64,000 nt of DNA. Source: Lentinula raphanica. Its lineage: Eukaryota > Basidiomycota > Agaricomycetes > Agaricales > Omphalotaceae. Positions 20,663-32,527 of the stretch are shown here, piece after piece; the first letter of the stretch is position 1, and each line of letters opens with the position of its first letter. The stretch spans positions 558,001-622,000 of the forward strand of contig JANVFP010000016.1 of NCBI GenBank assembly GCA_027919835.1, read 5' to 3'. The notes beneath the pieces were generated by a model that worked only from the letters and a program-made list of their open reading frames with translations, had not been told where the DNA came from and did not search any database. Both the position numbers and the translations under genes were made by a program.

Positions 20663-21483
20663 CTACTGATGACTCTGCCAAGGATAGATGATTTCCGTGA
20701 CTCCCACCGCAGCAGGTTCATTTGGATTGGGATTAAAGAACACCAAATGACGGATGAACATGAAGCGCTGAGAGATTGTTGAAGTACGATATAAGACGCA
20801 GGAAGGTCCAAGGTCAGCCTGATTAGATGTGATAAGGACTTCTATACGCACCGGTCCAATTCCAAAGAGGGTATCCTGTCTCTGGTTTTTGTGAACTGTG
20901 TAAATTTCGAAGTGTGTCTGTGAACGGTCCAAAGGCTCTGACGAATTGAGCGTGAGCCTGAGAGAGCCTGAACAAGTATCGGCACAGATCGCATGGGATC
21001 GCCTTTGTACTGCTCTCCAGGCATGAACCTGAACGGGTAATGCAGCTCATAAACTCCACGACCATACTCCATGAAATGGGAAGGGAGAGGATCGATTTCT
21101 TCGTTATTTATCTCGTTGGGAGGAAGGTCGGTTTCTCCGTCTAGTAAAACCTCGTAGTGAATACTATTCGGATGAGCCAGGTTTACTCCGGGAAGTTTGG
21201 TGGATGCATAGGAATTCAATCCTGCTTTGAGATAACTGTAGATCAAAGGGGTTATTCCTTGCATTGGCTGTATCTGACTACTTCCTAGGACTGTTTTGAG
21301 GCGGAGCGATGCCACAGGTACCGAGTCTACCGACTCCGACGCTTCAGACTCCTCTGAACCATCAGGCAAAGGACTGCCTGTGTCTGACGATTTATGAGTC
21401 GGCAGAGGACTACCACCGCAGGTTGTGTAGACGATGGCGCTCGAGAATAGTAGAGCATAGAGAACAGAGCGATTCATATGCAT
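20663..21483 (-). pseudogene. Secreted protein family, copy 3, frameshifted
   Basis: Exons by comparison: 20852-21483 and 20663-20767 with an 84-nt intron (GTGCGT...CTCAG). The signal peptide (MHMNRSVLYALLF), a single linker unit and the first domain half (YLKAGLNSYASTKLPGVNLAHP, FRFMPGEQYKGDP) are intact. Near 20988-21000 the frame shifts by one base: the expected AICADTCSGSLRLTLN segment and the following IGP junction are in another frame, while the original frame runs on to an unrelated end at 20842. The last exon is still present, with FFNPNPNEPAAVGV and stop at 20663. It is therefore a recently broken copy, unless the shift is a sequencing error. The start codon is 1.3 kb from the mobile composite. 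Confidence 0.7.
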
Positions 21484-22282
21484 ATCGTGGCAAAGGGGAT
21501 TCTGTTTTGGGTGAAATAAAAAGAAAAATTGGGTGTCAGTGCTTGAAGCCGGTGGTCAAAACACTCATACCGACCGATGTATACGTGAGTTTTGAGAATG
21601 AAGAAACGTCGAGCAAAAAGACTCCCTCGACCAGCAAGGGAAGATGGTAGTCGTTGGGTGAAGAAAGGGCCGTTCAAGGTGCGGAGTTTTATCTTTTGGT
21701 GACAATGGCACAAACAGTGAAAAATAGCGCATCGTCCGGATCCTTAGGGATCCTTAGTATGTGACACAGGCGTTCCAGGCCGTTCTCAATCGTTCACAGT
21801 GGATCTAGTTACAGTCGTTGCAGGTCGTTGAACTTCGCATATTCGTCCTTGCCCCTTGTAGGTTGAAGCTTGAAAAAAACATGAGTATATATGATCACAA
21901 AGTAGTACCCAGTGGGTCCCGCGCGCACTTCGTACGGGCGAGTATGACTCGTTGCCAGCGGTTCAGATTTCGAAAGGTGGAGGTCATCATTTCAAGTCTT
22001 CGATATATCTCAAAGGCAGAATCTCAAAATCGAGCGCTGAGCGAGTATAGGGGATGAGATTACAAGGGTGAACTATCGAACACCAACACTATCCAACTAA
22101 CAACTTCTAGTGGAAAGCTGAGGTGTGATAGATCCCGCTCCGGATTGGCTCCTCTCATCCCTTCGATGACAACATTACCTGGACCCTCTACCGTCTTCTT
22201 TCTCTCCCGACCTTAACCTTAACCTTCAACCTCTTCCTCGTTCTCATTCCTCTCCGAGAAAAACATTCCAGCAGCGCGCGCG
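21484..22282. other. Spacer between secreted-family copies 3 and 4
   Basis: Upstream region of copy 3 (conserved block near 21622-21660) joined to the 3' flank of copy 4. The 3' flank part is closely similar to those at about 4650-4720, 5985-6060 and 20540-20640. No gene seen. Confidence 0.6.
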
Positions 22283-23811
22283 CTAGTAATCTTCCATAAC
22301 ACGCTTGGCGTCAAAAACTAGCACCGCATCAGGATCGTTGTGATTGCTGATAGCGTGAAAGCGGAATTGCTTGTCCTGAGAGATTGTTGGATTACAACAT
22401 AAGATGTAGAATGACCATGGTCAATGAAGGCTTATAGATGTAACAACTGCTTTACACACCGGTCCAATGTTGATCAGCTCATTGCCACTGTCTCCTTCGA
22501 TCACCATCCTTGTCTGGCCGCGGTCCAAGGATCTTAGCGAACTGCGCACAACGAATGTGAGCAGTCCTGAATCACCACCTTCACAGATCTTCTTGGATTG
22601 CTCTTCGTTCGTCTCTCCGGGCTTGAATTGATACCGGTACTGCACCTCCAAAGTTCCATCACGACGCCGAATAGTGGAAGACGGAATAGGAGTAATTCCT
22701 TTGTCGATCTCATACCGAATGGTCTTCGGATGAGCAGCCACCTCGGGGAGTTTGGTGGATGCATATTGGCGCAAACCTGCTTCGAGAGAATTGTAAATCA
22801 AAGCGGGCCTGATGAGGTTGCTTGGCCTCCCACTTCCTCCGATGATTTCGAGCTTGAGTGATGCTACAGTCCACGCGTGAACTCCCACCGCATTAGGATC
22901 TTTGGGACTGGGATTGTAAAACTGAAGATCATTGTCCTGAGAGTTTGTTGAATTACGACATAAGATGTAGGTAACCATGGTCAGTGAAGGCGTATGACTA
23001 TGGATGTAACAACTGTTTCACGTACCGGTCCGATGTTTAACAGCTCAACAACATGGTCCGTATGCAATTCTTGGATCACCATCGTTGACTGTCGGTGGTC
23101 CATAGGGTTTCGCGGATCGTGCACAAGTACGAGCGTTCCTGAAGAATCATCTTCACAGATCTTCTCGGATTGCTCTTTCTTCTGCTCTCCGGACTCGAAA
23201 TGAAACAGGTACCACTCCTCAGAATATCCATCAGGACGCGTGATAGTGTACTGTGGAATAGGATCGATTTTTTCGTCGATCTCGTAGTGAATGCTATCCG
23301 GATGAGAAGAAACCTTGGGGAGTTTGGGGGATGCATAATGGTCCAAACCTGCTTTGAGAAAATTGTAGATCAAAGCGGGCCTGAATATGCTGCTTGGCTG
23401 CCGCCCCTTCGGGCCTTCGATGATTTTGAGCTTGAGTGATGCCAAGGGCGCCGACGCTTCAGGCTCCTCTGGACGACCAGGCAAAGGACTGCCTGTGTTT
23501 GACGAAGGACGATTCCGAATCGGTAAAGAACTGCCCGTCTCTGGCGAATGCTGACTCGAAGGACTGCCCGTGTCTGACGAAGGATGTTGTTGACTCGACA
23601 AAGGACTGCCTGTGTCTAACGAAGGACGATGCGGACTCGGAGGACTGCCTGGGTCTTGCAAAGAACGAACCCCACTCGAAGGAGTGCGTGTGCCCGACGA
23701 AGAACGTTCAACGTCTATTTCTGGAATCGGCAGAGGACTGCCACTGCAAGTGGTGTGGAGGATGCCGCTCGAGAATAGTAGAGCATAAAAAACAGAACGA
23801 TTCAAATGCAT
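22283..23811 (-). CDS. Secreted protein family, copy 4, with duplicated domain
   Basis: Model: complement(22283-22375, 22460-22936, 23026-23811), 451 residues in three phase-0 exons; introns of 84 and 89 nt begin GTGTGT and GTACGT and end CTCAG. Exon 1 encodes the family signal peptide, a long linker of SSDTGSP-type units and domain A (PALIYNFLKAGLDHYASPKLPKV, KICEDDSSGTLVLVHDPRNP, LLNIGP). Exon 2 starts with the usual tail (NPSPKDPNAVGV), runs straight into domain B (ASLKLEIIGG, PALIYNSLEAGLRQYASTKLPEV, KICEGGDSG, LINIGP), and exon 3 gives a second tail (NDPDAV). The intron-exon unit was thus duplicated inside the gene. It is the only two-domain member here. Domain function is unknown; extracellular location is inferred from the signal. 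Confidence 0.78.
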
Positions 23812-24316
23812 ACTCGGAGCACGGTTGTACTAGAAATTCTGTTTCGGGTGAGATAAGAAGAAAGATTGAGTGTCAGTGCTCGAGTGTAATAGAGTCAGTG
23901 GACAAACCCTCGTACCGAGCGATGTATATGTGACTTTTGAGGATGAACAAACGTCGAGAAAAATCTTCCTTGACCTGCAAGGGAAGATGGTAGTCGTTGG
24001 GTAAGGAAGAGGCGTAAAAAGTGCGGGCTTTAATCTGAAAATTTTTTGGCATAAACAACGAAAAATAGCGCATTGTGATCCTGGTCCAGCCGTTCCTAAT
24101 CGATGAGATCGAGTCACAATCGACGTCGTTGTTTGAAGTAGGGAAGACATGGAAGAGGGAGAAGAAGATAATTATCGTGCGAAGAGTTGCTTCGGAGTTC
24201 CGCCGCTTCCAGCGCCGGGCATATCTAATTGAGACCACGACGATATCTACTATAACTACACCTTCATTCTTCACGGGACACACCCAGCCACTCATTATTC
24301 TTCTCCTCAACCATTT
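23812..24316. other. Divergent intergenic region
   Basis: Holds the upstream region of secreted-family copy 4 (conserved block near 23963-24003) and the promoter side of the plus-strand coiled-coil gene. No gene seen. Confidence 0.5.
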
Positions 24317-27300
24317 ATGTTCACCACAAACTCTCGCCCAATGACTCCGGAAACACTCGAGGACGATATGACCGATACAATTGATGATTTGACCCTTGCC
24401 TTGAACAATTTCTCCAGGGTTCCTTCACCAGAACCTCCGTCGTTGTTCTTGTGCTGTTGTCAACGAGAAGAATGCGAGAATACCAAGGCGTGGCAAGCGA
24501 AGAAGTCGCGGTTGGAGAACAGGCTCATTCTCAGTGCTGGTAGGTTTGATCCTTATTACTCTCAGAGTTGAGAGAACATAATCGAGCATCATTCATTCAG
24601 AGATTGGGCAAGCCTTACTACATCGTCACGAAGTTTTCGTTCGTCGACACGAGGTCAGTTCAGCAAAGTTACAACCTACCCTAAAGATCTCAAAGCTCCT
24701 AAATTCAGCATTGTTCGCTCAACGACGGACACTCTAGCAGCGGAGAAGACAACGATGCCCGGCTTTCTGAATTACTCAGGGAAAAGAACGCTTTGGAGAA
24801 GGTTCAGTCAAACTCATATTTCGAATAAGCTTCAGAGATTCATGTTCTGTTCAGCGTCTCACCCAGGCGTTAGTGAACAACGAAGTGACCGAGGTATCTT
24901 CAAAGACATTACACCAAGAGCTACAGGAAGCCCGCACCATGATATCCCGTCTCTCAGCGAGTCATGCAAAGTCAATCGGCTGCGAAACACGACTGTCAGT
25001 GGCAATGAGAGAGCGAGATGATATGCAGCAGGAGCGAGACTCTGAATCTCAAAGAGCGCGATTGGCGGAATCCAGATTTGCAGCGCTGAAGGACAAGACA
25101 TGTACGTTCTTGCTTACGTCCTCACCAGAATCCACTCGACTGACCGGCATATAGCCAAATTACAGGCTGAAGTTCGACGACTGCAAGATGAATTAGAGCA
25201 GAAACGTTTACTTCGCATGGAGTCCACCGAGTCATTGCTTCAGAATGCACGGTCCCGGATCGAAATGCTCCATGCCACAGTAAGTTTAAAGTGGCGTGGT
25301 GGATAGGAAACACACAATCTCACGATTCCGTAGCTGGGTTCGCCGTCGACTTCAGAAAGCGCAGAACTGACGACAGTGCTCGAATCATTGGTGAACGATA
25401 ACGAGGGTCTGAAACGAGACAATGCAGAGCTGCAAACTCTTCTGGCTGAATCTCGAGATGATCTACATGCACTACAACAGGAAGTTGAAGAACAACGAGC
25501 CAATATTCCGAGAAAATCCCCTCGCTCGCATACAGGCACTCCTCTCCATACTCATTTCAGAAGATCTCACCATTATTCTGGCAGCGTACCATCTACATCC
25601 CTCAAGGAACATGTGAGCGAATGACCCTTCGATTCTAGCCACAGCTGATGTTTTGCAGGCACCTATTCTGGCAAGGCGCAATTCAAGTCTAGAAAGGAGA
25701 GGCCTTCGTCCTCCAGAACCACTCACTCCTGATACCCTCACTCGCGAACTCCCACCACTCTCTCCGGGTGGGTCCGATTCACGGTCAACCTATGGCCAAC
25801 ATTCCTACGCACCTCCATCACCTTACCAAATCGAATTCGATAACGAAAGTGCAGCAGGTCTCGCATCTCCTGAAAAAACAAGATCCCATCGACCTCTCTT
25901 CCTTCTCACTCGTTCTTGTGCCGTTCAAACCGATCCCGTACCGCCGAGTTTACTCAGTCCATCTCCCATGCCAACATCTCCCTCTCCGTCCATCCCAATT
26001 CCTACACCTTCTCCACATGGTCCTCGTTCCGAGTCCTCGTCGTTCTCTGAATCTACCGCGACGACTATGGGTACTCTAATAGAACGCATGTCGATTTTGT
26101 TCACTCGAATGTCGCAGGCTGATGCGTTGACGTTGACGAATCGACTGAAACGTCAACACCTTCGTGGTGCAGACGTGGGGCATATCTCTAGGAATACTAT
26201 CAATGGTATTATCAACGAAATCACCGCCTTGCGGGCCCAATTCCGACATTTGCTGGAGGACGAGCATCTCGTCACGATGTGTACCAGGAAAGACCTGCGT
26301 GCACTATTCAAGCTTTTCAGGGAGTTCTTTGTTGAGATGGGTACGATGAGAGTCACCCTAAATGACGTGATTTTGGACCCGTCCATCGCTCCCAAAATCA
26401 GCGAGCTAGCTTTAGACCCTACGAAGGCTGATCTCGCGAGAAACAAGGACGGTGCTTTGTCAAATGGTTGGATGGCTCCACTTTCCAAACTTTTCAGCTC
26501 CTCTTCTGGAACAAGAGCCGATCCCACAGGAACAGCTGAGCGCACCATATCTCCTTCCACGACTACACTCAGCAACCTCGCCCGGTCCACAAGCAATCGG
26601 GCAAACACAAGACCTCCCCGGTTCGTTCCCAAACTCCAACCTGCGTTGTCTGCATCCGCCACGACTGTGAACGTTGAGTTCTCTTCCGGTGTCGGGCGTT
26701 CGGTTACCAGTTCGTCGGCTGCCTCAGCCGGTCGTCGTCTAGATGGTACAGTCGCTACCACGGCAGAGTCAAGTACATCTGGTGCATCTGGTACATCTTC
26801 GGTGATGGGTATATTTGCTGGTGCTCCACAACCAAATCCTGATCCTTGGGTAGTCGTTCCCAAAGGCCCCCGCAGAGTACAGTCGACCACGCTTCGTAAC
26901 GCAGACTCACAGACGACATCATCATTCTCGAACTATCTCTCGCAAAACGTCGATGCGGTGATTGACGAGCAGAACACCCGTCTTCCGATAGTCGATGAGG
27001 GTGAACATGGAGAGGACGAGGACGTGATCACTCCGTTGATGCAGCATAAACTTCGACGGAGAGGGTTATCGGATTCTTCGATACATTCGACGTTCACGAA
27101 CCAGGCGGACGAGTCGATTTCGATTCAAGGACCTAGTAGTAGCTCGCTCGCTGTTCCACTGGCAGGGACAGCAGCTTGGCCATCAAAGGGGTCTGTGCTA
27201 CAGGCGTTGAGCCGGAAGGTGCAGAGTTTCAAGAGTGGTATTGCTGACGCTCTGCCTTCCTCGTACGATGATCGTCGCTATCCTAGCAGTACCGCATCTG

Positions 27301-27476
27301 GACCTAAAGAGAGTCGGACATCTTCTAGAGCTCTAAGTACCAAGTCTGGCCTAGGTGGTTTCATCCCGGATATCAGTTCTTGGGCGGCTGCTGAAGATTC
27401 CACTAATATCGCGCACTCGCTCATGGCAATTGGTAGTCCACCGAGAGAGCAGCCATCAATGATGAGACAGAGGTAG
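24317..27476 (+). CDS. Large Ser-rich coiled-coil protein, unknown function
   Basis: Model: join(24317-24539, 24601-24653, 24709-24801, 24855-25101, 25155-25279, 25334-25612, 25659-27476), 945 residues, all phases consistent. The N-terminus is acidic (MTDTIDDLTLALNNF) with a short CCCQREEC cysteine cluster. Residues about 90-300 are heptad-rich coiled coil (LHQELQEARTMISRL, KLQAEVRRLQDELEQKR). A Ser/Pro-rich stretch follows, then the likely conserved core encoded around 26060-26430: LIERMSILFTRMSQADALTL, LRAQFRHLLEDEH, CTRKDLRALFKLFREFFVEM and LNDVILDPS. The last third is low-complexity Ser/Thr. The composition suggests a cytoskeletal or scaffold protein, but I do not recognise the family. 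Confidence 0.75.
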
Positions 27477-27984
27477 TGACTAGTGAAGGATGGTGGTGGT
27501 GGTGGTGGTGGACCGAGTATGTATGATTTTTGGATTATATTTGAAGTATTGAACATCGCTATTAGGATTTTCCTCATTTATCGTGTGTATAAAGGTTGTG
27601 TATCTGGGGTCCATGTATACCCCACACAGAGTACAGTTACAGTACCGCATCCGCATAACTAATACTATTGATTAATGGTCGAACCGTATGGGCTTGTCTA
27701 GGTTGACTGATATGAAACACTGCGTCACCGTGCTCGGTGGAAAAGAGTGAGTGACCGGTGCGCTTATACTTAGAAACTATCCGCAGATCATTGCTTCTGT
27801 TGGAGATAGAACCGATATTCCATAGTTTCGTGAGAGAGTATGCGTGGAACAGATAGCCTCTGAAAGTTCCGGGTTGGAACTCTTTCGTATTATGGGAAAT
27901 GGACCCAACCTGTTCATGATATAAGAACCAAGAAACCGCAGCACATCCTCCGAGTCCGTGGTTCCCCCTCCCCCTCTCCCCCAA
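27477..27984. other. Intergenic with short GGT microsatellite
   Basis: 27491-27511 is a run of GGT triplets just after the stop of the coiled-coil gene. The rest is the upstream region of sulfotransferase-like gene A; no coding signal. Confidence 0.5.
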
Positions 27985-29167
27985 ATGTCAGACGAACCCT
28001 GTACTCGAATTTTCCTGTTCTCCCACCTTCGAACGAGGTCCAACCTGTTCATGCGATTGCTCGAGACCCATCCAAAGGTGATGCTCAGGCTCTATCCATT
28101 CAAGGATGCCTTCATGAACGGGCCCGAGTGTCAAAACGCGTTCGCGACCAAGCAAGGGAGAGCTACAGCCATTGGGAAGTCCATGGAAGAGTTCGAGGAA
28201 GCCTTCGCAAGCACTACGTTTCAAGCGGGTTTGGATGCCATGGAAAAGACGATCGCCCAAGCCGAAGCTGAGGTATGTGAAGCAGATGGCATTGTTACTG
28301 TTACGCGTGGGAGGAAAGGTTGACATCCTCTTGATTGTATTCAAGGGAAAAGTTGCAGTAATAAAGGAACATACATGCTTCTTGCTTGATTCGAACACTC
28401 TGAACAGTAATGTTCGTTGTTCGAGAGAGGAGAAACCACGTCCTGTCATTGTGGATCATCAGATTGACATCCGCGGCCGACACGGTTTGAATGGCCATGC
28501 GAATGGTTTTTTGAAAGGAGAGCACATCCATCGGCCTTTGCCAAAGCCCAATCCTACCTTACTGCCTGACCGCATCCTTCCAACTCTTCAGCCAGTCTTG
28601 ATCATCCGACATCCCTCCTACACTTTCCCTTCGGCATTACGAGCATCTTCATCGTACGGCGCGAACGTATACGATCCTGATTTTGCTATCATAGCAAGTT
28701 TTCGATGGCAAAGACTCGTTTTTGACTATTACCGGGATTTATACGACAGGGAGCGAAAGTCGAGCTGTAAAAGGGGACGTTGGCCCATCGTGGTAGATGG
28801 AGACAAGTTGATGGTTGATACGAGAGATCAAATGACAAAGTTCTGCGAGATGGTTGGCCTGGAAGAATCAGGTATTCAGTATTCGTGGGATCCACACTAT
28901 GTTCAGCGTAACGCGGTCTGGGACGCGTTCACCAAAGTCGCCGAAGAATCTACAGGAGTGATCAAAACTTCGGTGAGAGATCTTGCTTGGCAGTTGGTTT
29001 TAGTACTGACTCCGCGGTTATCTTAGGAGTGTATCCACCCGCCAGATTTGGCTGAGTCAAGGAAAAAGTGGGCGAGCGAGTGGAATGGGGACGTTGCGCA
29101 GAAGTTGGCAGAGTTGGTTGAGCTTGCGATGGACGATTATAATTTCTTGCTGTGTCACAGCATATAG
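27985..29167 (+). CDS. Sulfotransferase-like P-loop protein A
   Basis: Model: join(27985-28272, 28346-28972, 29027-29167), 351 residues. The GTG-initiated frame upstream is ignored because ATG 27985 aligns with the start of the neighbouring paralogue. The N-terminal LFSHLRTRSNLFMRLLETHP occupies the place of the 5'-phosphosulfate-binding loop of sulfotransferases, and VLIIRHPSYTF resembles the 3'-phosphate-binding segment. Further motifs are PTLLPDRILPTLQP, FRWQRLVFDYY and VVDGDKLMVDT. The last exon is a short helical end (MDDYNFLL). Family members transfer a sulfuryl group from PAPS, but many fungal relatives are uncharacterised and may not be active. Intron 1 uses an AAG acceptor. The gene forms a tandem pair with 30448-31572. 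Confidence 0.7.
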
Positions 29168-30447
29168 ATGAGGTTTCGAACTTGGGATTCGAAGTTCAAC
29201 GGACTGTTACCGGACTCCTTCCTGATACCCCTCAGAGTTAGTACTATCAATGGACAGCCATGATATATCCTTACCTATGCCAATGCGTCCGAGGGCTTGA
29301 GGTTGACGTTGAGGGCCGAATCTCAGAGTCAGTGTGAACTTAAACTCTCAGTTTCGAGCGCTCGCTGGAACGGCACCGGTGTTGATTGAGCGCTTACACA
29401 AGCGCTTAATCTTTCTGTCTTCCAAGACTCTTGGGCGTTGGCGAAACTTGCACCAGACTTGCACCCAACTTTCACCAGCATTTTACCGCCTGCATTAGAG
29501 TGCTGTCATCGTCCGGTGATTTTGCCTTTCAGATTCATAGGTACATCCCTTGGTCAGCTTTTCTTCTTGACTCCTCGTGTTACTCATCTTGTACATTGTC
29601 GAGTCCGACCAAAGCCGACCAACGGTCTAATAACCGCCCAACTTGCTCCAGCCAAAGACTCGTTCTTTCCGTAGGGAGCTGTAAGTATGATGATACTTAC
29701 CTCACATGTCGGTATATGTCCTCCTAGGTCCCAATCTAGTTCCGTTCATGATATTCCGAGCAACGCAACGTAAACTTTTCGAGGTGGGCGGCTTACCAGC
29801 TCTTACCAGTTCGAGAATCAAAGGTGACCTTATCAACTTCACACACACTCTTTTAGAAGATAATTATGCCGCAACCTGCAGAGGCAAGATGGTCCCTACA
29901 ATCCGGATCATTTCCTCGCTGCTCATCATGTGTGAGCAAAGAACTTGCTGTGTACGTATATCTTCCCGTCCAAGAAATGATAGCTGGAAAACTGCGGCGC
30001 AGTGCTCTGTATGGAATCCGAGAAGTTCTATATCATCTGTATATGAAACTGGAATATCGGATGATTATGTAGAGGACTATGACAGACGAAGCCGGGATGG
30101 AGGCCCACTGGCAACTACTTGAGCTCGAGGGCACCCACCTCTTTGAGAACACCGGAGACTATGCTAGAATTCGGGTGCCTGCCTTCAAAGTCTTCTTTGA
30201 ACAACGAATCGGGATTTCCCTTCAAGTTAATCGCTACTTCAACAGACTTCAACTCACCCGAACGCATGCTGGAGAAGGCTGGAGTTTCGGATGATGGATA
30301 TGTATGCTATCATATGACGATGTGGCATTTGATTACCTGGGGAAAGATTTATATCACCGATATAAAAGAACGCGTGCAAGAAATCCAGAATCCTAACGCA
30401 CGCCAAACGCACCCTCACCTACATACACCCCCTCACACGAATCCACG
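29168..30447. other. Intergenic between the two sulfotransferase-like genes
   Basis: 1.28 kb with several short plus-strand frames (for example 29866-30072 and 30079-30294), none recognisable. 29352-29410 is rich in GAGCGCT/AAGCGCT-type palindromic words, as seen in repeat-derived DNA elsewhere in the window (near 5860 and 56010). It may include decayed gene or transposon sequence. Confidence 0.35.
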
Positions 30448-31572
30448 ATGGCTCCTGACTCCAAAGTCCACAAGCGACTCTTCTTGTACTCACATCCTCG
30501 GACACGATCGAACCTGTTCATCCGCCTCTTGGAAACCCATCCTCAGATGATGACGAAACAGTACCCGTTCATGTTTGCGTTCCAAGCTGGACCCGAGGGC
30601 CATTGGCCGGAGGAAAAGAGGGCGAAACGGATCGCGGGCTCTCATATGTCGAAGGAGGAAGCTGATAACAAAACGTACCAGGCAGGTTTGGATGAAATGG
30701 AGACTGTGCTCGCAAAGGCCAACGAAGAGGTACGCGATCGAGAACCTCATCGATGAAGCAAGGTCACCATTGACGATACTGATGCATGTTTGCGGCAGGG
30801 AAAAATATGCACCATCAAAGAACATACCGTTCACCTGTTCGACTCCAAGTTCATGAGCACAGTTGTCCATTTGGATTACCCTGAGGCGCCCCGGCCTGTA
30901 CTCGTAGATCGCAAATTGGATGTGGTGGGATCGGAAACCGAGGAAATTAAACTTCCTATCCCCAACCCTACTCTGCTGCCTGACCGGATAATCGCGACCA
31001 TGTCGCCCGTACTCATCATTCGTCACCCCATTTTCACGTACACGAGCTACTTACGCGCGGCAACTGTGTTCGGGGCTACCGCTTTCGATTCAGAGTTTGG
31101 GTTGATGACGACTTACCGGTGGCAGAGGATTATCTATGACCTCTATCGAGAGTATTATGATAAGACTGACCCGGAGGGTAAGAAGAACTGGCCGATTGTC
31201 ATCGATGGAGATAAGTTGGTAGAGGATACCAAAGGACAGATGCAGAAGTTTTGTGCTCTGACTGGGTTAGACGAATCCCAAATCCAGTATTCTTGGAATC
31301 CATCCGAGGAGCAGCTGAGTACGGTGTATCGTGCGTTTGTGGGCACAATCAAGAACTCTACTGGGATCATAAAAACGACAGTAAGTACACTCTATGATAG
31401 CACATAGAAAGCTCCAACCTCACCAATCTCTGTGAAGGATACTTCGTTGGATCTAGAGGAACATACGAAGAAATGGACAGAAGAGTGGGATGAAAAAGTT
31501 GCAAAACAGTTGAAGGAAGCAGTAGAATCTTCTATGGAGGATTATAATTATCTGTACAATGTCAGTATCTAG
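30448..31572 (+). CDS. Sulfotransferase-like P-loop protein B
   Basis: Model: join(30448-30729, 30799-31380, 31438-31572), 332 residues, with intron positions identical to those of gene A. Conserved blocks are LYSHPRTRSNLFIRLLETHP near the N-terminus, IKEHTVHLFDSKF, PTLLPDRIIATMSPVLIIRHP, YRWQRIIYDLYREYY, IVIDGDKLVEDT and MEDYNYLY at the end. Compared with gene A it lacks about 15 residues in the loop before PNPTLLPDR. The pair is a tandem duplication old enough for considerable divergence. Substrate unknown. Confidence 0.7.
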
Positions 31573-31779
31573 AAGATGCTTGTACGCCCTCAGTGGAATA
31601 GAAGAAAACAAAATACTATGTATGTACGTACATAGAACTCTTGTCCACTTCCGAGGACGCGGGAGTCGGAGGACTTTCGAACAAGCGCCCATGGCGATGC
31701 CATAAACAGCAATTCCGATTACGTGAGCTCTTGTCTTCGTTCTCAACGACCACGACCACCCGACGACCACCAACCGATT

Positions 31780-32527
31780 ATGCCCAAAATTCGCACTACC
31801 AGGACCAAGAAACCACCAGAAGGATATGAAGAAATAGAATCTGTGAGTAGGTTTTATCTTTAGGCCTACAATCTTGCTGAAGCCAACACTGTTGCCCACC
31901 CTCTTCTCCAACCCGAATTACTATGAACTTGCGGTCTTTCTATTTTTGCCAGATCTTGGACGACTATGCAAGGAAAATGCGAGATGCTGAGAATGAATCG
32001 CATGAGGGCAAGCGCAAGGCAGAATCCCTATGGCCCATCATGCAGATTTCGCATGCACGTTCTAGATACGTCTACGAGCTTTACTACAAACGGGAAGCCA
32101 TCTCAAAGCCGCTGTATGACTGGTTATTGAAAGAGGGTTTCGCGGACGCCAAGTGGGTACCTGAACATTAAATCCTTCATCATACCTTTTACAGTTAACT
32201 CATGCTCTGGTTTTGTTCTAGCCTCATTGCCAAGTGGAAAAAGCCAGGGTACGAGAAGTTGTGCTGTCTGCGTTGTATACAGACGAAGGTGCGTCAGTTG
32301 GCGCAGTTCTAACTCACGAAAGGATGATTGAGGCTTATGTCCGTTCAGGATATGAACTACCAAGGCTCGACATGCATATGCAGAGTCCCTAAAGCTCAAG
32401 TTCGATCGGGCACGGTTGTGAATTGTGTCCATTGCGGTTCGTCGATCTTCTATACTCTTTGCTCGTCAATGTGTTCAGGCTGTTTGTGTTTTCTTCAGGC
32501 TGTCGTGGTTGCAGTTCCGATTCATGA
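31780..32527 (+). CDS. BUD31: Pre-mRNA-splicing factor BUD31 (G10 family)
   Basis: Model: join(31780-31842, 31953-32152, 32222-32288, 32349-32436, 32499-32527), 148 residues, the usual length of the family. The sequence follows the family throughout: N-terminal [20 protein letters not shown], the central [20 protein letters not shown], and a cysteine-rich end ([29 protein letters not shown]) binding zinc. BUD31 belongs to the spliceosome (NTC-related set) and is conserved from yeast to man. The last coding exon is only 29 nt. This is the most certain single-gene identification in the window and confirms that introns here are short GT-AG introns. Confidence 0.95.

Noticed and set aside
29431..30294. 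A third sulfotransferase-like gene between the pair
   Set aside because: The frames there lack the SHPRTRSN, RHP and DGDKL motifs in any phase.
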